A stretch of DNA of 62,150 nucleotides from Candidatus Neomarinimicrobiota bacterium (GTDB taxonomy: Bacteria; Fidelibacterota; Marinisomatia; Marinisomatales; S15-B10), in contig JASLRT010000034.1 of assembly GCA_030743815.1 (NCBI GenBank), positions 1 to 62,150 on the forward strand, given 5' to 3'. This document shows, in pieces, positions 24,686 through 32,903 of the stretch. Numbering within the stretch: the first letter of the stretch is position 1; every line of letters starts with the position of its first letter. The notes under the pieces are model-generated. The model did no database searches. It worked only from the letters and a program-made list of their open reading frames with translations, and had not been told where the DNA came from. Both the position numbers and the translations under genes were made by a program.

Positions 24686-27169
24686 ATGTTGAGAGACAAA
24701 CTTCGCATCATCCTCACATTACTGATTTCTTGCGGTTTTTCCATATATGGGCAGTCAGTTACTGGACTGGTAACTGACGAAAAGGGGATTCGCCTCATCG
24801 GGGCAAATGTCTATATCGAAGGAACTGAGTTCGGCGGCGCCACAGATAGCAAAGGCCGGTTTCACATCGAAAGCATTCCACCGGCCGATTTTGTGCTGGT
24901 GGTCACCTACATCGGTTACCAATCGCAGCGTCTCTCACTTTCACTGTCAGATGATCTCACTGCTCTCACCATCACCCTTATTGCGGGAGAACTGTTCGGA
25001 CAGGAGGTAGTGGTAACCGCCCGCAAACGGGAGGAGACGATTAAGGAAGTGCCCATCTCCATGGTGGCAATCCAGGAGGATATGATCAAGGACCTCGGTG
25101 CAACGTCACTGCACGAACTGGTAGCGCTGGTACCGAACGTGACCATAGTGGAAGGACAATCTTCAATTGACGATTTTAACATAAGGGGTATTGCGGGCGG
25201 AGCGCGGAATCCCGGCTTCGGCTCAGCCGAGGGGGTCTATCTCGACGGCGTCATCATGGGCAGACCAGGTTTCATCAACTTTGATATCGTCGATATGCAG
25301 AGCGTAGAATTCTTGCGCGGGCCGCAGGGAACTCTCTTTGGACGCAACGCTATCTCCGGTGCCATCAACATGGTCTCCGCCAAGCCGAGCCCCGTCAGAA
25401 GAGTGGCCGCCAGCGCCGATCTGGCGCAGAACAACTATCGCAAGATTCGTGCCATGGTCAACCTCCCACTCACTGATTGGATCTATGCGAAATCCACGCT
25501 GTTCTATTCGTACTGGGACGGATACCTCACCAACAGTTACAATGGCAGACAGGAAAAGTACGACAATACTTTCGGCGGCAGGTTCGCTTTGCGAGCCGTT
25601 CCTCTCAGGCGGCTGACTATCGATTTCAGCTACGATTTCAGCAGGGATGACATCATCGGTGCCGGCTATCATGTATCGGACTGGCACCTCACCAGCGACG
25701 CGCCCACTCTGAACGGCACGCTGATAGATTCGCTCTATGAAGCCAGATGGGATTCAATCATTACCGATGAAGGACGGTACTTCTACCGACACGATACGAC
25801 AACCTACTACAAGCGCAATCTGACCGGTGCCACGCTGACGCTTAACTACACACTAAGCAACGACTGGACACTTTCGTCTATCACCGCTACCCGCTCTTCC
25901 GGCCGGGATTATTTCAATGATGAAGACGGTATCGGCTTGCACCTCATCACTGGAAAATGGGACGATACCGGGGACCAGATTTCGCAAGAACTGCGTTTAA
26001 CTTCCGGCTCAGGAGGCAATCTCTCATGGGTAGGAGGACTGTTCTATTTCAGATTGACAAACGATATGACAGGCCCTGTTTACCCCACAACAGAATTTGT
26101 CTATTTCGTCACCGGTCTGCCCCCTTTCCTGACGGAGAATCTGATAGAGGATGTGGCGCCGGAAGGTCACGGCATCACCACCAGTGTTGGTGTTTTCGGC
26201 TCCCTCGACTATTCACTGTTCGACCGACTTACCTTCACATTAGGCGCCAGATATACAAAAGATACCAAGGATATGAAATACCGCCAGGACGGGCTTCCGG
26301 CCTTCGGTTATATTTACATGCCGGAAGATGAAGATGGTGACGGAGAACCCGACGGATTCTACGAGGACACTTTGGATTGGAGCGCGGTTACACCATCAGT
26401 GAGTATCAAATATCGCTTCACTCCTCTCATCAACATCTATTCGACTGTTTCTCAGGGGTTCAAAAGTGGCGGGTATAATTCGGACTATGTATCAAACTTC
26501 GAATCGGTAACCGAACCGTTTGATCCTGAATTTATCACCAACTATGAACTGGGAATCAAGGCAGGCAACCGCACTAACACAGCATTCATTAACGCCGCCT
26601 ATTTCTACATGGATTATGAAGATATGCAGGTGAGCCAATTTGTCGATCTCTTCGAGGGCTATAAAGTATCCAACGCCGCCTCCTCAACTATCCAGGGGAT
26701 CGAGGCCGACTTTACCGCACGACTCTTTCAGAACCGTCTGACCCTCATGGGTGGTTTCGGGTTCACGCAAGCGGTCTTCAACAAATTCAACGATGGACAG
26801 GGTAACGATTTTTCCGGTCAGAACATAAGCTATTATCCCAGGACGTCGTGGAGCCTGGTAGCCGACTACGCGCAACCGCTCAAGAGAGGCCTGCGCCTGA
26901 ATGCCCAATTGCGAAGCGATCATATAGGTGAAGTGGCAGTTGAGTTTACCACCGATCCGCTTCTGAATGAACTCATTGTCGATTCGCGTACGCTCATCAA
27001 CGGTCACGTGGGCATCGATGCAGGCAGATTCGGCTTCTACTTGTGGGGTAACAATCTGCTGGATACAGAATACATCAGATGGCACGGCATCAACGGCTAC
27101 ATCGGCATTCAGATGCAACAGTGGGGGGAGCCCCGCCTGCTTGGCGTCAGGGTATACTATCGTATGTGA
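24686..27169 (+). CDS. TonB-dependent outer-membrane receptor, siderophore/vitamin-receptor-like
   Basis: This 827-residue receptor has a signal peptide (residues 1-22), a carboxypeptidase-like beta-sandwich at about 24-105 (VTGLVTDEKGIRLIGANVYI), and a TonB-box-like start EVVVTARKREETI near 108-120. The plug domain includes ISMVAIQEDMIKDLGATSL, FNIRGIAG, VYLDGVIMGRPG and VEFLRGPQGTLFGRNAISG. A 22-strand barrel follows and ends LGVRVYYRM. This plug form is the one common in Proteobacteria-like (IacA/FecA-type) receptors and differs from the receptor at 9926. The start is supported by AAGGGG before the ATG. It is divergent from the retinol-saturase-type gene and convergent with a small membrane protein gene only 6 bases away. 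The substrate is not readable. Confidence 0.92.
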   Translation: MLRDKLRIILTLLISCGFSIYGQSVTGLVTDEKGIRLIGANVYIEGTEFGGATDSKGRFHIESIPPADFVLVVTYIGYQSQRLSLSLSDDLTALTITLIAGELFGQEVVVTARKREETIKEVPISMVAIQEDMIKDLGATSLHELVALVPNVTIVEGQSSIDDFNIRGIAGGARNPGFGSAEGVYLDGVIMGRPGFINFDIVDMQSVEFLRGPQGTLFGRNAISGAINMVSAKPSPVRRVAASADLAQNNYRKIRAMVNLPLTDWIYAKSTLFYSYWDGYLTNSYNGRQEKYDNTFGGRFALRAVPLRRLTIDFSYDFSRDDIIGAGYHVSDWHLTSDAPTLNGTLIDSLYEARWDSIITDEGRYFYRHDTTTYYKRNLTGATLTLNYTLSNDWTLSSITATRSSGRDYFNDEDGIGLHLITGKWDDTGDQISQELRLTSGSGGNLSWVGGLFYFRLTNDMTGPVYPTTEFVYFVTGLPPFLTENLIEDVAPEGHGITTSVGVFGSLDYSLFDRLTFTLGARYTKDTKDMKYRQDGLPAFGYIYMPEDEDGDGEPDGFYEDTLDWSAVTPSVSIKYRFTPLINIYSTVSQGFKSGGYNSDYVSNFESVTEPFDPEFITNYELGIKAGNRTNTAFINAAYFYMDYEDMQVSQFVDLFEGYKVSNAASSTIQGIEADFTARLFQNRLTLMGGFGFTQAVFNKFNDGQGNDFSGQNISYYPRTSWSLVADYAQPLKRGLRLNAQLRSDHIGEVAVEFTTDPLLNELIVDSRTLINGHVGIDAGRFGFYLWGNNLLDTEYIRWHGINGYIGIQMQQWGEPRLLGVRVYYRM

Positions 27170-27175
27170 AGAGTA

Positions 27176-27844
27176 CTATTTGCGGGAAGACTCTTTCCTC
27201 AACAGGCGACTCATCACAAGAAACCAAGTAATATTGTAATATACAACTATCTTCTGCATGGCAGGGACGGCAGGACCGCTTAGATCCGAGAGCCCCTGAT
27301 AGATATGAGCGGCGAGGATAAAGGCAAAGCCGCCTGTGAAAAGGAGCTCCTTTCTGGCCAGGCTCCTCCCCCAGATTCCGTCGCCAATCGTAGTAATCAT
27401 CACCAGAAAGAGCGGAATCCCCCACAGCCAGACGCCGGCCATGTGCTGCTCCGGGCGGATGTCATCGGGATTCAGTCCTACGCGTATGAGGCCAATGGCG
27501 GAAAGGACACCGGCAAGAGTGACAGCCAGACGAAGAAACTTCTTTTTCGAAAGGAGCGAGGGATAGACGATGTAAAAGTAGATCAGGGTGACCGCGTGAA
27601 TAATGAGAGAGGTGTTAAAAAGGGGTTCAGCCACCCTGTTGGGTACGCCGGCGTAGGAGACCGTTCTTCCGAGGTCGCTGAAGAAGTTGTGCCAGAAAGT
27701 ATAGCCGCTAGCACCAGCATCCCAGGCTGTTCCACCGCCATAGAAGAACATGGCGACAGTTGAGCACAGCAGAAACTGCAGGCAACCAAAGACCGTCACA
27801 CGGCTGGCAATATCAGGGGTCACTTTAAAGAGACCTAACCGCAT
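27176..27844 (-). CDS. Six-helix integral membrane protein (DUF998-like)
   Basis: This 222-residue protein is almost entirely membrane-embedded, with about six hydrophobic segments near residues 15-35, 70-90, 98-118, 132-152, 165-185 and 195-213. The NFFSDLGRTVSY segment in the first loop and the regular spacing resemble the DUF998 family. No catalytic motif is obvious. Its start lies 5 bases after the stop of the ceramidase-like gene 27850-29382 on the same strand, so the two are probably translated from one message. That pairing suggests a role linked to a lipid or amide handled by the hydrolase. The function is unknown. Confidence 0.7.
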   Translation of the reverse strand: MRLGLFKVTPDIASRVTVFGCLQFLLCSTVAMFFYGGGTAWDAGASGYTFWHNFFSDLGRTVSYAGVPNRVAEPLFNTSLIIHAVTLIYFYIVYPSLLSKKKFLRLAVTLAGVLSAIGLIRVGLNPDDIRPEQHMAGVWLWGIPLFLVMITTIGDGIWGRSLARKELLFTGGFAFILAAHIYQGLSDLSGPAVPAMQKIVVYYNITWFLVMSRLLRKESSRK

Positions 27845-27849
27845 GCCCC

Positions 27850-29382
27850 CTACCGTTTGTCCCTCAATCCCAACACAACGTCACTGATTTCTCTGTGTAT
27901 GATGGGCGCTGTCTCAGGACCGATGGAGTTGACCTCCCCATAGGGCGAACTACTTGCATTATACAAATATGGAGCATCTGTGTCCCATTCACTTTTGGGA
28001 ATGATGTAGCCAATCTCATCATTTGCCAGTCCAAAAACGAATTTGAACCGTCCCGGCATCAGCTCCCGCAGCGGGGGCACTTCCATCGGCTGGAGGGTAT
28101 AGTCCTGACCGGGCGGCGCCTCGATGCCACCGTTAATGATTTCAGGATAGATCTCCCCCGGAACGGTCATGAAACTGGCGGGTCCAAGGGTGAAAGCTGC
28201 CACCTCCGTCCGCATCTCCATCCACCGTTCAAAGCCGTGGCTTAAGACACCGAGGGCAAACGCCAGCCGGAAAATCTTGTTATGGAGCGGAACAGCGATA
28301 GTGCGCGCACGCAGGGTGATGCCACCCTCATCTATCTCTACAACACCATCACGCCTGAGGGCGTTGAGCGCCACCGCAGCAATCTGCTGCCCCTGTGCCC
28401 TCGCCTTTGCAAAAGAGACAGACGTGTAGGTAGTGTCCTCAAACAGATCGGGGATGGCAAATCTCGGACTGGTGGTCATAAGACCGCCAATGGCGCCGTT
28501 AATATAGACGGCTGTCCCACCGACACCCTCTTCAATGAACTTGCGGACATAATGAGGATAGTCTGAGGAGATAAGAAGATTGCGGGACCACATCGTCTCC
28601 GGGTGGTTGGCCCACGCAATGAGTATTCCCAACGTTGTGTCCACTTCAGCATCGAGTGCCTGAATAAGTCGCACCCCCGGATCGAGAACGATGGGGTGGC
28701 GGGAGTCTTCCACGAATGGAGCCGCTCCCGTCAAATCTTGAGCAAACCTGAAGACGGCCGGACGAAGGTTTTGCGCCGCCTCTTCTACGGCCTTCACCGA
28801 TTGTGACTTTACATGTGCCATATAGTTCGGGTCAACACCGCTCTTGAACCAGCCGCCGCCCCACAGTCCCAACAGATCCGGCGCCTCGTGGTCATGCGTG
28901 CTGCAGACAATGGCATAGTCGATTTCTAACTGCGGGGGGAGCATTTTCCTGATATCGATAACATCATCATGGAAGAGGCCGACAGCATCAAGGGCGACGA
29001 TGGCCAGGCGTGTCTGTCCGTCATCAATGATCATCACTCTGGCCCAGAGATCGTCATGGATGCCGTTGGCGGGACGGCGGTTGTGGAAACCGGCAATCCA
29101 GACGGGATCGAACATGCCGTTACCGTTTCCATCCTCAAAAATATCGCCGTCAAGCGGCTGATAACGGGCGTCTCCGTTGGCATCTGTCCACGTATCAACT
29201 ACTGTAGGTGTGATGGGGAATGCGGCGAAACCTGCCGACAATGGGCCCTCTGTCTCAGCAGCATCAATCTTCAGATCGACTGAATAGCCGGGATGCCGGT
29301 TGCGGATGTTGGTAATCATCCAGATTGCAGAGATAATAATGATAATCACCAGCACTATTCCTGTCCGCTTAAGCCACTTCAT
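27850..29382 (-). CDS. Membrane-anchored ceramidase-like hydrolase with acidic calcium-binding-type loop
   Basis: This 510-residue protein has an N-terminal signal-anchor (residues 8-26) and a ceramidase-like domain starting GFAAFPITPTVVDTW. An acidic insertion at about 63-90 (TDANGDARYQ, DGDIFEDGNGNGMFD) looks like EF-hand or calcium-binding loops. Zinc-site motifs are IVCSTHDHEAPD and ILIAWANHPETMW with SSDYPHY. The segment aligned to the ceramidase nucleophile reads INGAIGGLM, so the usual Ser is absent, as in the paralogue at 19249. The C-terminal region contains FMTVPGEIYPE, which fits the family. Overall it is longer than the other copy and more divergent. Its operon partner is the six-helix membrane protein 5 bases downstream. 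Whether it is active, and on what, cannot be read from sequence. Confidence 0.75.
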   Translation of the reverse strand: MKWLKRTGIVLVIIIIISAIWMITNIRNRHPGYSVDLKIDAAETEGPLSAGFAAFPITPTVVDTWTDANGDARYQPLDGDIFEDGNGNGMFDPVWIAGFHNRRPANGIHDDLWARVMIIDDGQTRLAIVALDAVGLFHDDVIDIRKMLPPQLEIDYAIVCSTHDHEAPDLLGLWGGGWFKSGVDPNYMAHVKSQSVKAVEEAAQNLRPAVFRFAQDLTGAAPFVEDSRHPIVLDPGVRLIQALDAEVDTTLGILIAWANHPETMWSRNLLISSDYPHYVRKFIEEGVGGTAVYINGAIGGLMTTSPRFAIPDLFEDTTYTSVSFAKARAQGQQIAAVALNALRRDGVVEIDEGGITLRARTIAVPLHNKIFRLAFALGVLSHGFERWMEMRTEVAAFTLGPASFMTVPGEIYPEIINGGIEAPPGQDYTLQPMEVPPLRELMPGRFKFVFGLANDEIGYIIPKSEWDTDAPYLYNASSSPYGEVNSIGPETAPIIHREISDVVLGLRDKR

Positions 29383-29525
29383 GTTGATGCTCCCTTGTTA
29401 AATCGTGTTTCGCTAAGAAAGTGATGACAACAGGGTAATCGCCCTTACCCGCCGACTGTTTCCCCGGCCGGGCCACACTGAAATCGGTTGTCATCTTTGT
29501 TCACACCCGTTAAACTGTAAAGAAT

Positions 29526-30428
29526 ATGTGGCTCGACTGGACAGCTTTTCTCCTTCTGATAATACTCTATGTTGCTTTCTCCGGTACTTGGTTTACCAGT
29601 CCGTTACAATCACTCTGTTCGAGCCGCGGCAGAGCATTGCTGATTACCGCTCTTTTGGCCGTCCCTTTTGTCCTCGCAAACTTATCCACTTTCTCCCATG
29701 ACATCTACAGATTTCTCACAGATTTCGGCAGGCTCTTCCTCTATCTGCTGACTCCTGCGCTGCTGACTCTTTACCGTCCCAAGGATGCTCCCACCTTGAA
29801 TTTTGCTGACGTGGTAGCCATCCTGGCCCTCTGGCTGCCCGTTGAATTCGGCTGGCTGCCGAAAGCGGACGCCCATACCACCTCCGGGGTGAGCTTCCCC
29901 ATCCGTCAGCTGACGGCTGTCAATCTGGGATTTTTTCTATATCTGATTTTGAGGCCTCTGCCGCAAATGGGCTACAATTTCAGAATACGAAGGAGCGATT
30001 TGAGAATCGTACTGCTCAGTTTCAGCGCGTTTCTGATCGTGGGAATTCCTCTCGGGCTCGCTTCTAACTTTCTGGCGCTGCATATCCAGCCGTTTGACCT
30101 GCCGCGCTGGATCCTGATATGGGTGCTCGGTTTCTTCTTCACCGCCCTGCCGGAGGAGATGCTTTTCAGGGGGATCATTCAGCAACAGATGGAAACGCGT
30201 TTCGGCAATAGAAACCTGGCCCTGGGAATCGGAGCCGTCATCTTTGGTCTAGCTCATATCAACAACGCTACAACCGGCTACCCAGAGCCCAACTGGATGT
30301 ACGCCATCATGGCCACGCTGGCGGGTCTCGCTTACGGCTACACCTGGATGAAAACAGGAAAAATCACCGCATCGGCGCTGGTGCACGCATCGGCCAATTT
30401 TGTCTGGGCAACGTTCCTGGAAGCCTAG
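29526..30428 (+). CDS. CPBP-family intramembrane glutamic protease (CAAX prenyl protease 2-like)
   Basis: This 300-residue protein is mostly membrane helices. It carries the three CPBP motifs in its C-terminal half: EEMLFRGII near 211-219 (catalytic Glu pair and Arg), FGLAHINN near 240-247 (His), and SALVHASANFVW near 283-294 (His/Asn). In bacteria these proteins act as membrane proteases, for example in bacteriocin immunity, regulated proteolysis or exported-protein processing. The N-terminal half has further helices and no extra domain. The gene stands alone, divergent from the ceramidase-like gene and convergent with the YdjC-like gene. The target is unknown. Confidence 0.9.
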   Translation: MWLDWTAFLLLIILYVAFSGTWFTSPLQSLCSSRGRALLITALLAVPFVLANLSTFSHDIYRFLTDFGRLFLYLLTPALLTLYRPKDAPTLNFADVVAILALWLPVEFGWLPKADAHTTSGVSFPIRQLTAVNLGFFLYLILRPLPQMGYNFRIRRSDLRIVLLSFSAFLIVGIPLGLASNFLALHIQPFDLPRWILIWVLGFFFTALPEEMLFRGIIQQQMETRFGNRNLALGIGAVIFGLAHINNATTGYPEPNWMYAIMATLAGLAYGYTWMKTGKITASALVHASANFVWATFLEA

Positions 30429-30534
30429 CCGGATGAGCGTAGTGAGAGACAGTGGTCTTTATGGAAGGATAACTGTGAACAGGGATCTCAGAACAAACCG
30501 CGGAGTTGGCCGATAATGTATTAAAATCCGGTCC

Positions 30535-31548
30535 CTATCCACCGTCTGGAGCCCCGGTGTCTGCTCGGGGCTGTTCAGCTTGCCGGCCATCTCGGAACCG
30601 TCCCATCATCTCCTTCCAATTCGTGAATAGTACTCCTTCTTGCTGAAGGAATTCCATCACTTCCGGATCGGAAAACATCTGTGCCTCCCACACCCGCTGC
30701 TGCCACGAGTTGGTGATCCGCTTCAGGGCGGGCGTCTCGATGGACGGGTGAAATATGATCTCCGTAATCCCCGGCTTCAGTGATTGAACCAGTTTATAGA
30801 ATTTTCCTTTTTTCTCAGCGTAAGTATCAGCTTCCGGCGCGGCGTAGAAGTCGTCCAGTTTCGGCAGAGGATAGTTCCGTCCGAGCTCGATCATCCGTTC
30901 ATCGATCGGGTAGCCCTCACCCCGGAACCGCACCACCACCTCCGGTGTAAACTCGATCACCATGGCAGGAATTCCGTATTCTGTCGCCACCTTGAAGTAA
31001 GCCTCCGTGAAAGCGGTGCTGGCGTAGAGGGTCCCCATGTGGGTATCCAGGTGACCGGGGCGTATTCCCCGTGAAATGGACCGCTCCACTTGCGCCCTGA
31101 TCTCTTTCTCGACTTCCGTTCCCGATGCGTGCTTCACCACATCTATTACCTCGCGCCAAAGATAGCCATCGGGATCGATAAGTCCCGGCACATCTGTTGC
31201 GCGTGAGACTGATCCCCAGCGGTAGTAATCCCATTCGCTGGTAAGGGCGAGGTGGAGACCGACATCTTCTTCGGAGTTTTCCCGGTACCAGTCGGCTATT
31301 TCATCGAACCACGGGCACGGCACCATGGCTGAAGCCGACTGGATGAAGTCGCCTATAAGGTAATCCTTTGCGGCAACATTTGCCTCATAGCACATGCCGA
31401 TGTCATCAGCGTGCAGGATCAACACGCGCTTGTCTTTTGCATAACCGAGCCTTTCACCCCATGTGGCGCTGGCTTCCGAATTCTCAGAACTGCCGGTGCA
31501 CGCAATGAAAAGTCCCAAGAGCAGTATACCGGTAAAGTGTCTCGCCAT
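30535..31548 (-). CDS. YdjC/ChbG-like carbohydrate deacetylase, lipoprotein
   Basis: This 337-residue protein has a lipoprotein signal (lipobox IAC near residue 17), so it should be exported and lipid-anchored. The catalytic domain shows the YdjC/ChbG pattern: LILHADDIGMCYEAN near 44-58 (metal-binding Asp pair), VGLHLALTSEW near 96-106 (His) and RPGHLDTHMGTLY near 157-169 (His pair). ChbG removes acetyl groups from chitooligosaccharides, and relatives act on other N-acetyl sugars. It is the last gene of a four-gene minus-strand unit: symporter, small membrane protein, alpha/beta hydrolase and this gene, with gaps of 9-21 bases. A catabolic unit that deacylates a compound outside and then imports it is plausible. 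Confidence 0.87.
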   Translation of the reverse strand: MARHFTGILLLGLFIACTGSSENSEASATWGERLGYAKDKRVLILHADDIGMCYEANVAAKDYLIGDFIQSASAMVPCPWFDEIADWYRENSEEDVGLHLALTSEWDYYRWGSVSRATDVPGLIDPDGYLWREVIDVVKHASGTEVEKEIRAQVERSISRGIRPGHLDTHMGTLYASTAFTEAYFKVATEYGIPAMVIEFTPEVVVRFRGEGYPIDERMIELGRNYPLPKLDDFYAAPEADTYAEKKGKFYKLVQSLKPGITEIIFHPSIETPALKRITNSWQQRVWEAQMFSDPEVMEFLQQEGVLFTNWKEMMGRFRDGRQAEQPRADTGAPDGG

Positions 31549-31557
31549 GACTCCTCC

Positions 31558-32553
31558 TCAGTCAGCGTTTATCAGGAATCGCTGGAAAAAATCGTTCATA
31601 TGATACTGAAAATACTCGTTCACAGAAACCACGGCGTCCATCATGTGCACCCACCCCTTCAGTCGGTGGTATTCATGCGGCACACCAACTTGCTCTAATC
31701 TGGCGGCCAGAATATCACCCTGCCGGATGGGGACAACCTTATCGCTGGTGCCGTGGAAGATTAGCGTAGGCGGATCGTCTGCTGTAACGTGAGTGATGGG
31801 TGATGCTGTCACGAACAGTTGAGGATCTTCAAGATATGACTTGCCCAGAAACTCCCGCACCGCATCACTCTGCTGTCCCACCGGTGTTGTCAGATCGACA
31901 GGGCCGTAAATATCCACAACCGCTTGAACTAAACTGGACTCCGCCCCATTCTTGCTCTCCACAGGCTGGTCCTCTTCTTCTGAATAGGCGACCATAAGGG
32001 CAAGGTGCCCACCCGCCGATCCGCCGATGAGGGCGATCCTTTCGGGATCAACCATCAGACGCCCGGCGTTGGCTTTGATCCACCGCACCGCCTGCCGCAC
32101 GTCTGTTACAGCCGCGGGGAATTGGTAGTCAGGGGAGAAATGGTAGGAGACTGAGGCCGTTACATAGCCCTGTTCCGCGAAATCGAGGAGGTAGACAAGA
32201 TAATCTGACCGCTCCCCGTGGCGCCAACTGCCACCGTGAATAAAGACCAGGCAAGGGGCCGGTTCCGGCTGTCCCTTCATACGATAGAGATCGAGAGCCA
32301 GCTCCCTGCCGCCCACTTCCCTGTAGACGAGATCCTTCTGTTCAACTATATCGGGCGGCACTTCAGGATCGAGATTGACTATATTTTCGACGCCTAGAAA
32401 AACAGCTAGCTCCAAAAACTTAAAGCTGTAATACCCCCGCGGAGGCGCGGGTCCATCTCCGGCCAGTAGAAACGAAGCAGTGACCAAAACAACAAAGGCA
32501 TTCCCTAATCTGTTCCGTATTCCAGTTTTACCTGACATCAGTGAAAAATTCAC
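31558..32553 (-). CDS. Exported alpha/beta hydrolase (BD-FAE/lipase-esterase type)
   Basis: This protein of about 331 residues is exported. The best start is the GTG at 32553, with AGGAA a few bases before it, which gives a normal signal peptide (core NAFVVLVTASFLLAG). The frame extends to a TTG at 32589 with no ribosome-binding site. The catalytic domain shows the HGGSW oxyanion motif, the nucleophile elbow GGSAGG and LALDLYRM-type strand order of the BD-FAE/carboxylesterase subfamily. The acid-His pair is likely in FHGTSDKVVP and WVHMMDAV. It lies 20 bases after the small membrane protein gene and 9 bases before the YdjC-like gene. It probably removes an ester group from the same substrate class. 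Confidence 0.87.
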   Translation of the reverse strand: MNFSLMSGKTGIRNRLGNAFVVLVTASFLLAGDGPAPPRGYYSFKFLELAVFLGVENIVNLDPEVPPDIVEQKDLVYREVGGRELALDLYRMKGQPEPAPCLVFIHGGSWRHGERSDYLVYLLDFAEQGYVTASVSYHFSPDYQFPAAVTDVRQAVRWIKANAGRLMVDPERIALIGGSAGGHLALMVAYSEEEDQPVESKNGAESSLVQAVVDIYGPVDLTTPVGQQSDAVREFLGKSYLEDPQLFVTASPITHVTADDPPTLIFHGTSDKVVPIRQGDILAARLEQVGVPHEYHRLKGWVHMMDAVVSVNEYFQYHMNDFFQRFLINAD

Positions 32554-32609
32554 GTTTTTCCTGCAAGGCAAACATCTGTTGAATTTCAAGCCACGGCATA
32601 GCCGGGGAG

Positions 32610-32891
32610 CTAAAAAAGGAGATAAATAGCGATTTGGGAGACGAGGGCAACGATGGCGAACGGCCGCAGATTGGTAAGCTTGCCAGTTGCTTTGTTCTTA
32701 ATGGTCATTTCAGATTGGGGAATGGTGAAGATCCAGACGAGCAGAATCACAAAGTAGGCAATGAATACGCCACGGGCCACCGTCAGATCAACTGAGATAA
32801 CCAGGTCACGGAAAAAATCTCCCGGACCGCGGAGGATATCGGCCCAGAAATCGGCAAGCGCATTAGAGATCGCTATCAGAACGGCAGTCAT
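32610..32891 (-). CDS. Small membrane protein next to Na+/solute symporter
   Basis: This 93-residue protein has no family I recognise. It has two clear hydrophobic segments at about 39-57 (ARGVFIAYFVILLVWIF) and 78-93 (AIVALVSQIAIYLLF), preceded by an amphipathic start containing FWADILRGPGDFFRDLVIS. It begins 12 bases after the stop of the symporter gene 32904-34685 and is followed at 20 bases by the esterase. Other SSS transporters, such as ActP and PanF, are encoded next to small membrane proteins, so a partner or stabilising subunit is plausible; this is inference from position. It is not a truncated copy of any other gene in the window. Confidence 0.72.
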   Translation of the reverse strand: MTAVLIAISNALADFWADILRGPGDFFRDLVISVDLTVARGVFIAYFVILLVWIFTIPQSEMTIKNKATGKLTNLRPFAIVALVSQIAIYLLF

Positions 32892-32903
32892 ATGATCTCT
32901 CTT

